This document shows, in pieces, positions 33,439-41,967 of a stretch of 64,000 bases of DNA. Origin of the DNA: C-114 sp963745405. GTDB lineage: Bacteria > Chloroflexota > Limnocylindria > Limnocylindrales > CSP1-4. The DNA lies in the NCBI GenBank assembly GCA_963745405.1, contig CAVUWY010000002.1, positions 1,550,001-1,614,000 on the forward strand, read 5' to 3'. The notes below the pieces were generated by a model, which was not told where the DNA came from, made no database searches, and saw only the letters and a program-made list of their open reading frames with translations. Every line of letters starts with the position of its first letter. The first letter of the stretch is position 1. The translations under genes and the position numbers were made by a program.

Positions 33439-34806
33439 ATGACCCTCGAACCCATCGCCGGCCGCCTTCGCACCTGGACGACCCGCTGGCGCCCGGTCCT
33501 GCCCCTGTTCGGGGCCGAGGTCATCGTCTGGATCGGCTTCGGCGCGCTGCTGCCGGTGCTGCCCCTCTACTTCACGGAGCAGGGCGTCGACCTGGCGACC
33601 CTCGGCGTCGTCATCGCCGCCTGGCCGGCGGCCCGGCTCGTCGGCGAGCCGGTCTTCGGCTGGGTCGCCGACCGGACGCCGCGGGTGCCGCTCATGGTCT
33701 CGGGCCTCGCCCTCACCGGCGTGTTCCTCTCCCTGCCGCTCTTCATCCAGGGCCCCATCGCATTCCTCATCCTCCGCGCCCTGGCGGGTCTCGCGACCTC
33801 GATCTACGACCCGGCGGCTCGCGGTGTCCTCATGGACGCGACGACGCCGGACCAGCACGGCGAGGCGTTCGGCTGGTACAGCGCGGCCCAGATGTCGGGT
33901 CTCCTGCTCGGGCCGGCCATCGGCGGCATCGGGGCGAGCCTGTTCGGCGGCATCGGCTTCGTGTTCCTGTTCGGGGCCGTCACCGCACTCGCCTCCGCGG
34001 TCGTCGTCGGGTTGACCGTCCGCGACGTCCCCCGGCGGAGCCAGGTCCCGCCGCTCCCGGCCACCGGCCTGTCCGACTTCCATCGCGACTTCCAGCCGAT
34101 CGAGGACAGCTGGGCCCTCCCGGCATCCCCGGTGGCGCCGACTTCGACCCGCGGGAGCCTCGACCGCACCGGCGTCCCGACTCGTCCGCGGCGCCTTCGC
34201 AACCGGCTTCTCGGGTCGGCTGTCATCACGAACGCGACCGACAACTTCGGCGCGGGCACGTACGACACGATCTGGAGCATCTACCTGACCTCTAAGGGGG
34301 CGAGTCTCGGCCTCGTCAGCCTCACCTTCACGATGTTCGCCATCCCCGTCCTCGTCGTCGGGCCGTTCGCCGGCCGTGTCGTCGATCGCCGCGGTGCGAT
34401 GCCGTTCATCGTCATCGGCATGGTCGTGATCTCGGTCGCCGCGTTCCTCTACACGATCCTCCCGGACCCGGTCTGGGCGGTCCCGGTCATCCTCTTCGAC
34501 GCGACCGGCTTCGCCCTTCTGAATCCGGCCGTCTACGCCGTCGTCGGGCGAGGCAGCCCGGACGGCAGGACCTCGACGGCCCAGGGGATATTCGGTGCCG
34601 CAGGCACGCTCGGCTTCGTCGTCTCGGCCCTGATCGCCGGCACGTTGGCCGCGATCGACCTTCGCTACCCGTTCTATTTGTTCGGGGTCGTGACCCTGGT
34701 GGGACTCGGTCTCACCCTGCTGGTCGGGGGCAGATCGATCCGGGCGACCGAGCCCGGAGCGCGCGCGGTCGAGCCCGCCGCGGCCACGGCCGACCTGGCC
34801 GGATGA
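33439..34806 (+). CDS. MFS transporter
   Basis: 455 aa, twelve predicted membrane helices in two halves separated by a central cytosolic loop of about 60 residues (roughly 195-255). The motif-A-like loop GWVADRTPRVPLMV lies between helices 2 and 3. Resembles drug/proton antiporters or sugar exporters; the substrate is unknown. A weak TACGAA (33426-33431) sits 7 nt before the ATG. The stop overlaps the lipase-like gene (ATGA, 34803-34806), so the two are coupled. Confidence 0.88.
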   Translation: MTLEPIAGRLRTWTTRWRPVLPLFGAEVIVWIGFGALLPVLPLYFTEQGVDLATLGVVIAAWPAARLVGEPVFGWVADRTPRVPLMVSGLALTGVFLSLPLFIQGPIAFLILRALAGLATSIYDPAARGVLMDATTPDQHGEAFGWYSAAQMSGLLLGPAIGGIGASLFGGIGFVFLFGAVTALASAVVVGLTVRDVPRRSQVPPLPATGLSDFHRDFQPIEDSWALPASPVAPTSTRGSLDRTGVPTRPRRLRNRLLGSAVITNATDNFGAGTYDTIWSIYLTSKGASLGLVSLTFTMFAIPVLVVGPFAGRVVDRRGAMPFIVIGMVVISVAAFLYTILPDPVWAVPVILFDATGFALLNPAVYAVVGRGSPDGRTSTAQGIFGAAGTLGFVVSALIAGTLAAIDLRYPFYLFGVVTLVGLGLTLLVGGRSIRATEPGARAVEPAAATADLAG

Positions 34807-35630
34807 ACCCTCCCGGCCCGGCGGCATCAGCCCGCCCATCGTGGCGAGACGCCGTCGACGATGTCGCCCCGACGGTCCTCCTGCTGGGCGGCTATCTCAC
34901 CTCGCCGCCGTTCTATCTGTTCATGCGGCGGCGACTGCTCGAGCGAGGCGCTGCCGCGGTCGTGGTCGGGCCGATCTGGCTGCCCGACTGGATCCTCGCC
35001 GGCCGGCGCGGCCTCGGGCCCATCGTCACCCGGTCCGGCAAGGCGCTCCTGCGGGCCGGGTCGACCTCGGCCGGTTCGCCGGCCAGCCGCGGGGCGCCCA
35101 TCCTCGTCGTCGGACACTCGGCCGGTGGCGTCGTCGCGCGTCTGCTCACGTCGCCGGAACCGTTCGCCGGCCGGCGGCTCGACGGGGCGTCTCGGATCGG
35201 GGCGATCGTGACCCTCGGCACGCCGCATAACGTCGATGAGAGCGGTGTCATCGGGCGGCGTCTCGCCGACATCGGCCTGCGGTTCGCCGATCGGGTGGTG
35301 CCGGGGCCGAGCTTCGCCCCGACGACCGGCTACATAGCCGTGACGTCCCGCTTCGTCATCGGACGCCGTGACGGCGATCGCCGTCAGCGGCGCGCCCACC
35401 GCGTGTACAGCGGCATCGTCGACTCGGCGGAGCACGGGCCGCTCGAGGGCGACGGCCTCGTCCCGCGGCGCTCGGCGACCCTGGCCGGCGTCGAGACGCT
35501 CGTCCTCGACGGTATCGCCCACGGCCAGTCGACCCACCACCCGTGGTACGGCTCACCGGAGGCGATCGATGCCTGGTGGCCACGCGCGGTCGGGGTATGG
35601 CGAGCGGCCCTCCGGGCGCGCGCGGTTTGA
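34803..35630 (+). CDS. alpha/beta-hydrolase, lipase/esterase-like
   Basis: 275 aa. Nucleophile elbow GHSAGGVVA (catalytic Ser), early strand TVLLLGGYLTSP, and TLGTPHN as in triacylglycerol lipases. The probable acid and base are Asp in VDSAEHGPLEGDGLV and His in DGIAHGQSTHH near the C-terminus. No signal peptide, so cytosolic. Coupled to the MFS transporter, which may export or import its substrate or product; this link is inference. Confidence 0.82.
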   Translation: MNPPGPAASARPSWRDAVDDVAPTVLLLGGYLTSPPFYLFMRRRLLERGAAAVVVGPIWLPDWILAGRRGLGPIVTRSGKALLRAGSTSAGSPASRGAPILVVGHSAGGVVARLLTSPEPFAGRRLDGASRIGAIVTLGTPHNVDESGVIGRRLADIGLRFADRVVPGPSFAPTTGYIAVTSRFVIGRRDGDRRQRRAHRVYSGIVDSAEHGPLEGDGLVPRRSATLAGVETLVLDGIAHGQSTHHPWYGSPEAIDAWWPRAVGVWRAALRARAV

Positions 35631-35649
35631 CCGATGCCTCCGGGCTCCC

Positions 35650-35655
35650 TATCAT
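35650..35655 (+). promoter_or_regulatory. -10 element of initiator tRNA
   Basis: TATCAT ends 7 nt before the mature 5' base of tRNA-fMet, the same distance as for tRNA-Lys. Confidence 0.55.
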
Positions 35656-35662
35656 CGGCAGT

Positions 35663-35737
35663 CGCGGGGTGGAGCAGCGGCAGCTCGTCGGGCTCATAAC
35701 CCGAAGGTCGGCGGTTCGAATCCGCCCCCCGCAACCA
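35663..35737 (+). tRNA. initiator tRNA-Met(CAT)
   Basis: Acceptor CGCGGGG pairs with CCCCGCA, leaving the C1-A72 mismatch that marks bacterial initiator tRNA. The anticodon stem has three consecutive G-C pairs (GGG CTCATAA CCC) with anticodon CAT. T-arm GGCGGTTCGAATCCGCC. Discriminator A and encoded CCA (35735-35737). 75 nt in all. Followed directly by an intrinsic terminator. Confidence 0.95.
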
Positions 35738-35752
35738 ACATCGCCCGTGAGT

Positions 35753-35782
35753 ACCCTCCCGCCCGGGAGGGTTCTTTCGTTT
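35753..35782 (+). terminator. intrinsic terminator of tRNA-fMet
   Basis: Perfect 8-bp stem ACCCTCCC (35753-35760) with GGGAGGGT (35765-35772), a 4-nt loop and the T-rich tail TCTTTCGTTT. This is the only classical rho-independent terminator seen in the window. Confidence 0.85.
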
Positions 35783-36065
35783 CGGGGCCGCGAGGCCAAT
35801 GGGCGCCTGCTGCTCTCGAGCGGGCCGGCGCGCGACCGCGCCGGTCTGCCGCGGTGCATCGGGCGTTACGACCGTCGGCGGAACCGCCGCTCAGCGGTCG
35901 TTCGGGTCGCTCCACGAACCACCTCGTGCTCCGGAAAGGCGCCCGTGCGTCGGTTCCCCGCCAGTCGGTTCATCGCATGCACCGCCACCGGCCGGATCCG
36001 GCGCCTGAGGCATGTGGCACGATCTGGTGCTGGGAAGCACCCGGGCGACCGGGCTGGAGGACTCG
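35783..36065. other. non-coding gap
   Basis: About 280 bp between the tRNA terminator and the stop of the ABC-2 permease. It holds short GC-rich inverted repeats (for example GGCGGAACCGCC near 35877) but no credible reading frame, promoter or RNA gene that I can support. Confidence 0.4.
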
Positions 36066-36854
36066 CTACTCCCAGCGGAACAGGCGGGCGGCGAGGCCGG
36101 CCGTGACGAGCCCCCAACCGGCGAGGACGAGGAGCGGACCGGTCGGATCGCCCGAGGCGGCCCCGAGGCCGATCCGCATCGCATCCGAGAGCGCCGCGGC
36201 CGGCAGGAGCCGGGCGATCAGGGCGAGCGCGGCAGGCAGCTGGTCGATCGGGACGATGACGCCGCCGACGAGGAGGAACACGAGGAAGAGGCCGTTCGCA
36301 GCGGCGAGCGTGGCCTCCGCCCGAAGCGTGCCGGCCATGAGGAGGCCGAGCCCGGCGAAGGCAAGGGTGCCGAGCAGGTAGGCGACGACGGCGACCGGGG
36401 CGGACGCGCCGGCGCCGGGCGACCAGCCGAACAGGACCACGGCGATGCCGACGAGGAGGACCGCCTGCAGCGCCTCGACGACGAGGACGGCGAGCAGCTT
36501 CCCGCCGATGAGCCCCGAGCGGGGGAGCGGCGAACCGCCGAGCCGCTTGAGGACCCCGTAGGCTCGTTCGAAGCCCGTCGCGATCCCGAGGTTGACGAGG
36601 CTCGTCGAGATCACCGCGAGGGCGAGGATCCCCGGCAGGAGGAAGTCGACCGGCCGCGCCGTGCCGGTCGAGACGACGCTCGTCGAGGAGAAGAAGACGA
36701 GCAGGACGACGGGGATGACGAGGGTGACGAGGAGGTTCTCTCCGCGTCGGGCGGTCAGGCGGAGCTCCATCGCGGCCTGGGCGAGCGTGCAGCGCCACGC
36801 CGGCGCGGCCCGGCCGGTCCCTGGGGTGACGGCGACGGGAGGCGAGGCGGTCAT
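36066..36854 (-). CDS. ABC-2 type transporter permease
   Basis: 262 aa, six membrane helices in the ABC-2 (DrrB/NodJ-like) arrangement, with the conserved region GFERAYGVLKRLGGSPLPR after helix 2 and a final helix pair before RLFRWE. ATG at 36852-36854 overlaps the ATPase stop (ATGA). Last gene of the long oxidase operon; together with the ATPase it forms an exporter. Possible roles in this context are haem, copper or drug export, none proven. Confidence 0.88.
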   Translation of the reverse strand: MTASPPVAVTPGTGRAAPAWRCTLAQAAMELRLTARRGENLLVTLVIPVVLLVFFSSTSVVSTGTARPVDFLLPGILALAVISTSLVNLGIATGFERAYGVLKRLGGSPLPRSGLIGGKLLAVLVVEALQAVLLVGIAVVLFGWSPGAGASAPVAVVAYLLGTLAFAGLGLLMAGTLRAEATLAAANGLFLVFLLVGGVIVPIDQLPAALALIARLLPAAALSDAMRIGLGAASGDPTGPLLVLAGWGLVTAGLAARLFRWE

Positions 36855-37825
36855 CCGGACTCCTCGGTCCCGCCGACGAGCTCGAGGTACCACTCCTCGA
36901 TGCTGGAGGCGGACGTCCGAACCTCGAGGAGTGCGATGCCGCGATCCGCGCCCCAGGCGGCGAGGCGGGCCACGACCTCCGGCGCCGGCGCGAGACCGTC
37001 GAGCCGGTACCGGCCGCCACCTTCGTCGACGAGCGTGCCCGACGAACCGCCGCCGGAGACGCCCGCGAGGCGCCCTTCGAGCGCGATCCGGTCGACCTCG
37101 CCGAGCGGGCGCTCGAGGCGGAAGCGGAGCCGCGCAGCGTCGCCGGCGGTCAAGCCGGCCGGCGATCCGAGTGCGACGAGCCGCCCATGGACGATGACCG
37201 CGACGGTGTCGGCGAGCCGCTCGATATCGGCCAGGTCGTGGGTCGTGAGGAGCACGGTCACCCCCGCCTCGCGCAGTCGGCCGATGAGCTCGCGGGTGGC
37301 GACCCGTGCCGCCGGATCCATGCCGGCCGTCGGCTCGTCGAGGACGACGAGCCTGGGCCGGCCCACGAGGGCGAGGGCCAGCCCGAGACGTTGTTTCTGG
37401 CCGCCCGAGAGGACCCGGTAGCGGGTCCCCCTCGCCTCGTCGAGGCCGACGAGCGACAACAATGCATCCGGGTCCTGGGGGTCCACATGGAAGCGCCCGT
37501 AGTGGCGGAGGAGCTCGACCGGCGTCACCTGCGGATACACGCCGCCTGCCTGGAGCATGAGGCCGGCCCGCGCCCGGATCGCCGCGGCATCCCTGGTCGG
37601 GTCGAAGCCGAGCACTCGCACCTCACCGCCGTCGGCACGTCGGTAGCCCTCGAGGATCTCGACGGTCGTCGTCTTGCCGGCCCCGTTGGGGCCGAGCAGG
37701 GCGAAGATCTCGCCCGACCCGACGGAGAAGGACAGGTCGTCGACGACGAGCCGCCCGTCATACCGTTTGACGAGGCCGCGGACCTCGATCGCAGGCGGGC
37801 CCTCTGCCGGCACGTCGCCGGTCAC
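36851..37825 (-). CDS. ABC-2 type transporter ATPase
   Basis: About 324 aa. Walker A GPNGAGKTT, signature LSGGQKQRLGLALALVG, Walker B LVVLDEPTAGMDP and switch His TTHDLADIE. A C-terminal extension of about 90 residues follows the ATPase core, as in drug-export ATPases such as DrrA. The GTG start overlaps the TGA of the TlpA-like gene (GTGA, 37822-37825), so the exporter is coupled to the oxidase/thioredoxin genes upstream. Confidence 0.9.
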   Translation of the reverse strand: MTGDVPAEGPPAIEVRGLVKRYDGRLVVDDLSFSVGSGEIFALLGPNGAGKTTTVEILEGYRRADGGEVRVLGFDPTRDAAAIRARAGLMLQAGGVYPQVTPVELLRHYGRFHVDPQDPDALLSLVGLDEARGTRYRVLSGGQKQRLGLALALVGRPRLVVLDEPTAGMDPAARVATRELIGRLREAGVTVLLTTHDLADIERLADTVAVIVHGRLVALGSPAGLTAGDAARLRFRLERPLGEVDRIALEGRLAGVSGGGSSGTLVDEGGGRYRLDGLAPAPEVVARLAAWGADRGIALLEVRTSASSIEEWYLELVGGTEESG

Positions 37826-38310
37826 TTCGAGATCGCGGCGTACTGGCGCTCGAAGTCGTCGGCCGTGAACGGCCCGTATTGTCGCGACCGGATCACCCCG
37901 CCGCGATCGACCATGAACGACGCCGGGGCGGCCGTCACCCGGTAGGCGCTCGACATCGCCCCGCTCGGGTCGGTCAGGCTCGCCCAGGGAGCCCCGAAGT
38001 CGGCGACGAACGAGCGGGCCGGATCGGGGTCGTCCTTGAAGAGGACCCCGAGGATCACGAGGTCGGGATGCTTGGCGAGCTCGTCCTTGAACAGTGGGAA
38101 TTCGGAGCGGCAGGGGACGCACCAGCTCGCCCAGAAGTTGACGACGACGGGCTTCCCGCGGAGGTCGGCGAGGCTGACGGTCTTGCCGTCGAGCGTCGTC
38201 CCGCAGAGGGCCGGGGCCGTGTCGCCGACCTGGATCCCGGCGCCCGCGGCGGAGCCGCACGGGTCGCTCTGCCCGGAACAGCCGGCGATGACGCCGACGG
38301 CGACGAGCAT
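37822..38310 (-). CDS. TlpA-like thioredoxin-fold lipoprotein
   Basis: 162 aa. A short signal peptide ends at a lipobox (VIAGC, Cys11). The thioredoxin fold follows with the redox motif WCVPC (Cys64, Cys67), VVVNFWASW, and the cis-Pro region TAAPASFMVD. Such proteins keep haem-binding or CuA cysteines reduced during cytochrome and oxidase assembly, which fits its location downstream of cox genes. The ATG at 38310 gives a short but complete signal peptide; no clear ribosome site is visible. Confidence 0.88.
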   Translation of the reverse strand: MLVAVGVIAGCSGQSDPCGSAAGAGIQVGDTAPALCGTTLDGKTVSLADLRGKPVVVNFWASWCVPCRSEFPLFKDELAKHPDLVILGVLFKDDPDPARSFVADFGAPWASLTDPSGAMSSAYRVTAAPASFMVDRGGVIRSRQYGPFTADDFERQYAAISK

Positions 38311-38360
38311 GGCGGCGAGGATCGGGGCGAGGACTCGGGTTCGCGTGGGAGGATCCGCCG

Positions 38361-39470
38361 CTACTTGAGGGTCAGTGTCCCCGTCATCGACGGATGGACG
38401 CTGCAGTTGAACGGGTAGGTGCCCGCCGGCAGCGCCGGGACCTGGTAGACCATGGTGGCCACGCCGGCGAAGATCTGGCCCTTGAAGGCGTCGCTCCCGT
38501 CGGCCTTCTTGATCTCGACGTTGTGCTGGGTCGCCTGATCCATGTTCTGGAAGGCGATCGTGAAGGGCCGTCCCGCCGGTCCGTCGACCGCGGTCGTCGT
38601 GTAGGCGACCTGCTGGGCGACGATCGTCACGTCGGCGGCCGGTGCCGGCGCACCCGACGGTGCTCCAGACGGTGCTCCCGAGGCTCCTCCCGGAGCCGCG
38701 CTCGCGCCCGGCGACGCCGAAGCCGCGGACCCGGCGTTCGCCCCGGTCGGCGGCAGGACGCCGGTCTGGACGATCGCGGCGAGGAAGAGGATCACGACGA
38801 AGAAGGCGAACAGGCCGGACGGGAATGCCGGTGGCGGCGCGTTACTCAGGTGCCCGGTCCGGTCGGCCTCGACGGTCAGTCGGTACTCGATGAGGGCGGC
38901 CCGGAGCCAGCTGAGGAGGCCGGTGACGAGGCAGACGACGGCGGCCAGCAGGACCCAGCCGCCGACCACGAGGCCGGCGAAGAGGATCGCCGCCGCGACG
39001 GCGGTGACGATCGGCAGGAACGTCGGGCCTGGGACGTGGACGCCCGGTGGCGGGCCTTCATGCTCGATGACCACCGGGAGGATGTTCGAGCCCTCGACAT
39101 GGTCGTAATCGATCATGGCCTCGCGGAGCCAGTAGAGGAGGGTCAGGGACAGGGCGGCCAGACCGAGGATGAGCGCAGCCCCGCCGAAGACGAGGCCGAA
39201 GAAGACCAGTGCTGCCCCGACGCCGGTGAAGATCGGGGCGAACGACGGCCCCGGCGCGTGGACCCCTGACGGCGGAACCCGCGGCTGCGGACCCGGTCCC
39301 CGCTGGCGCGGGCCGAGCTTCCGCGATGCCCGGAAGAGGAAGAGCAGCCAGCCGACGATCAGGGCCAGCAGGAATACCGGGAGGAGCGCGATGAGGGCGC
39401 CCCAGTCGGGGATGACGAGCTTACCCAGCAGGTCGAGGATCTGGGTCCACAGCTCCTGGAGCTTCTCCAT
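38361..39470 (-). CDS. duplicated two-helix membrane modules with C-terminal amicyanin-like cupredoxin
   Basis: 369 aa. An N-terminal membrane helix is followed by two similar modules of about 85 residues, each starting PPSGVHAPGPSF or PPPGVHVPGPTF, with two helices and ending LREAMIDYDHV or LRAALIEYRLTV. They recall small oxidase subunit IV. A further helix (LFAFFVVILFLAAIVQTGVL) leads to a Ser/Ala/Pro linker and a blue-copper domain with ligands in TQHNVEIK and CSVHPSM. Lies in the oxidase operon, so it is probably an oxidase subunit that presents copper to cytochrome c or CuA. Confidence 0.78.
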   Translation of the reverse strand: MEKLQELWTQILDLLGKLVIPDWGALIALLPVFLLALIVGWLLFLFRASRKLGPRQRGPGPQPRVPPSGVHAPGPSFAPIFTGVGAALVFFGLVFGGAALILGLAALSLTLLYWLREAMIDYDHVEGSNILPVVIEHEGPPPGVHVPGPTFLPIVTAVAAAILFAGLVVGGWVLLAAVVCLVTGLLSWLRAALIEYRLTVEADRTGHLSNAPPPAFPSGLFAFFVVILFLAAIVQTGVLPPTGANAGSAASASPGASAAPGGASGAPSGAPSGAPAPAADVTIVAQQVAYTTTAVDGPAGRPFTIAFQNMDQATQHNVEIKKADGSDAFKGQIFAGVATMVYQVPALPAGTYPFNCSVHPSMTGTLTLK

Positions 39471-39494
39471 CGTCGGGCGGGTCCGTCCGGCGGC

Positions 39495-39671
39495 CTAGAG
39501 GTCGTCCGGCGTGCCGATGACGAGCGCGTAGGCGGCGATGCCCATGGCGATGCCGAGGAAGAAGAGCGTCGTCGCCCCGCCTGCGTCGTGGCTCACCAGG
39601 TAGTAGATGACCGCCAGGACCATGAAGGCGAGCCCGATCCCGAAGGCGTTGCGCGGGTGCTTGAACCGCAT
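39495..39671 (-). CDS. 58-aa two-helix protein of the oxidase operon
   Basis: Very small gene between coxC and the cupredoxin gene: begins MRFKHPRNAFGIGLAF, with two membrane helices (IGLAFMVLAVIYYLV and TTLFFLGIAMGIAAYALVI) and ends TPDDL. Starts at the ATG in 39669-39671, 10 nt after coxC, and stops with TAG at 39495. Its size, topology and position suit a small accessory subunit of the cytochrome c oxidase. No family recognised. Confidence 0.7.
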   Translation of the reverse strand: MRFKHPRNAFGIGLAFMVLAVIYYLVSHDAGGATTLFFLGIAMGIAAYALVIGTPDDL

Positions 39672-39681
39672 CTCGTCGCTC

Positions 39682-40326
39682 CTAGTGGGTCGGGATGACG
39701 TAGAGGATCGAGAACAGGGCGACCCAGACGACGTCGACGAAGTGCCAGTACAGCGACGTGGCCTCGACCGCGTCGTGGTGGCGAGCCGAGAACTGGCCGC
39801 TGAGGGCCCGGTAGAGGACGACGCTGAGCATCACCGCGCCGGCGAAGACGTGGGCGCCGTGGAAGCCGGTCAGCGTGTAGAACGTCGTGCCGAACGTGCC
39901 GTCGGACAGCCCGAAGCCCAGCTGGCTGTAGTCGTAGATCTGGCCGATGAGGAAGGTGATCCCGAGGACGAGGGTCAGGGCGAAGGCCCTGACGAGGCCG
40001 CGCCGGTCGTCGCGGCGGATCGCCCAGACGCCCATCTGGCAGGTGAACGAGCTCAGGACCAGGAGGCAGGTGAGGACGAACGCGTACAAGGGGGCGCGGT
40101 GCAGGTCGAACTCGAAGGCCAGGTTCGGCCCGACGGTGTCGGCCGAAGGCGGCCAGACCGGGGCGTTGGCCCGGACATTGAAGTAGGCCGCGAACAGTCC
40201 GCCGAAGAACATGACCTCAGAGCAGATGAACAGGACCATCCCGAGGATCGGGTTGCTGATGCCCCGGTTGTGCTCGGCGCCGTGCGCCTCGGGCTGGGTC
40301 GTGGTCAGGGCGGTCGAGGCGGTCAT
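39682..40326 (-). CDS. ctaE: cytochrome c oxidase subunit III
   Basis: 214 aa, five membrane helices, the short form typical of caa3-type oxidases. Family motifs include GMVLFICSEVMFFGGLFAAY, the TGFHGAHVFAGA helix and the terminal SLYWHFVDVVWVALF. Start ATG (40324-40326) overlaps the stop of subunit I (ATGA). Part of the minus-strand oxidase operon. Confidence 0.93.
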   Translation of the reverse strand: MTASTALTTTQPEAHGAEHNRGISNPILGMVLFICSEVMFFGGLFAAYFNVRANAPVWPPSADTVGPNLAFEFDLHRAPLYAFVLTCLLVLSSFTCQMGVWAIRRDDRRGLVRAFALTLVLGITFLIGQIYDYSQLGFGLSDGTFGTTFYTLTGFHGAHVFAGAVMLSVVLYRALSGQFSARHHDAVEATSLYWHFVDVVWVALFSILYVIPTH

Positions 40327-41958
40327 GCGTGCGCGCCCTCCTCGGCCGTCCGCCCGTGGCGGCTGTCGAAGACCGGGCGCTCGGAGCGGATCTGCGGCAG
40401 GCGGTCGAAGTTGTACGGCGGTGGCGGCGAGCTGGTCGCCCACTCGAGGGTGTTGCCCTCCCACGGGTCGTCGCCGGCCGGCTCACCGCTGCGCAGGCTG
40501 ATGAAGACGTTCCACAGGAAGGGCAGCATCGAGGCCGCGATGATGAAGCTGCCGATCGTCGCCACGAGGTTGAGCTGGCTCCAGCCGGCGGTCGAGGCGT
40601 AGACCGCGATCCGCCGGGGCATCCCGTCGAGGCCCAGGAGGTGCATCGGGAAGAAGGTCATGTTGAAGCCGATGAACATGAGGACGAACTGGATCTTGCC
40701 GAGCGTCTCGTTGAGGCGGCGCCCGCTCATCTTCGGGAACCAGTAGTAGATGCCGGCCATGACCCCGAACACCGATCCACCGAACAGCACGTAGTGGAGG
40801 TGGGCGACGACCCAGTACGTGTCGTGCAGGGCGAAGTCGACCGGGACCGCCGCGCTGAACGCTCCGTTGATCCCGCCGATGAGGAACATCGTGAGGAAGC
40901 CGAGGGCGTAGAGGAGAGGGGTCGAGAACGTCAGCTGGCCGCGGAACAGGGTCGCGATCCAGTTGAACATCTTGACCCCGGTCGGGACCGCGATGAGGAA
41001 GGTCATGAAGCTGAAGAACGGCAGGTAGACCGCTCCGGTCGTGAACATGTGGTGGGCCCAGACAGAGAATCCGAGGGCGCCGATGGCGGCGGTCGCGAAG
41101 ACGAACGCCTTGTAGCCGAAGAGCGGCTTGCGGGAGAAGACCGGCAGGACCTCGCTGATGATCCCCATGGCCGGCAGGATCATGATGTAGACCGCCGGGT
41201 GGGAGTAGAACCAGAACACGTTCTGCCAGAGGACGGCGTTGCCGCCGGTGGCCGGGTCGAAGAAGTGGCCGCCGTAGTTCCGGTCGATGAAGAGCATGAT
41301 CAGGGCGCTCGTCAGGACCGGCGTGGCCATGACCACGAGGACGCTCGTGACGAGGACGGTCCAGGCCATGATCGGCATCCGGAACATCGTCATGCCCGGG
41401 GCGCGCATCTTGAAGATCGTGACGATGAAGTTGATGCCGCCGAGGATCGAGCTCGTGCCGATGAGGGTCACAGCGACGATCCACAGGTCTGTCCCGGTGC
41501 CCGAGTACTTGGCCTGGGCGAGCGGGCTGTAGCTCGTCCAGCCTTCCGCGGCGGCGCCGCCGGGGACGATGAAGCCGGTGATCATGATGATGCCGGCCAG
41601 CGGAAGCATCCAGAACGAGAGCGCGTTGATGCGCGGGAAGCGCCATGTCCGGCGCGCCGATCATGAGCGGCACCGCGTAGTTGCCGAAGCCTGCCAGCAT
41701 CGGGATCACGAACAGGAAGAGCATGAGCGAGGCGTGCATGGTGAACAGCTGGTTGTAGAGGTCGGGCGAGATCAGCTTGTTGTCCGGGACCGCCAGCTGG
41801 GTCCGCACGCCGAGCGCGAGCAGGCCGCCGATGAAGAAGAAGACGAACGAGTTGATGACGTAGAGGATCCCGATCTTCTTGTGATCGGTCGTCGTCACCC
41901 ACTCGTAGAGGCTGCTCCGGTAGGCGGAGGCGGCGGGCGTCAGCGCGGTGGTCGCCAT
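40323..41958 (-). CDS. ctaD: cytochrome c oxidase subunit I, with one apparent frameshift
   Basis: Haem-copper oxidase catalytic subunit, about 545 aa once corrected, 12 helices. Haem a and a3 ligands and CuB histidines are present: HASLMLFLFVIPML, WFYSHPAVYIMILP, WAHHMFTTG and DTYWVVAHLHYVL. The sequence YSHPAVY instead of HPEVY marks the A2 subtype, which lacks the channel glutamate. After GAPDMA the frame breaks because ATGGCGCTTCCC has one extra C (forward position near 41640) compared with ATGGCGTTCCC; the downstream frame then runs intact to 40323. Operon: ctaC, ctaD, ctaE. Confidence 0.92.
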
Positions 41959-41967
41959 GCGAGCTCC

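Noticed and set aside
3478..41640. Programmed ribosomal frameshifting at ATGGCGCTTC
   Set aside because: The sequence has no slippery run and no stimulatory hairpin was evident; a +1 insertion error explains both cases more simply, though reads are needed.
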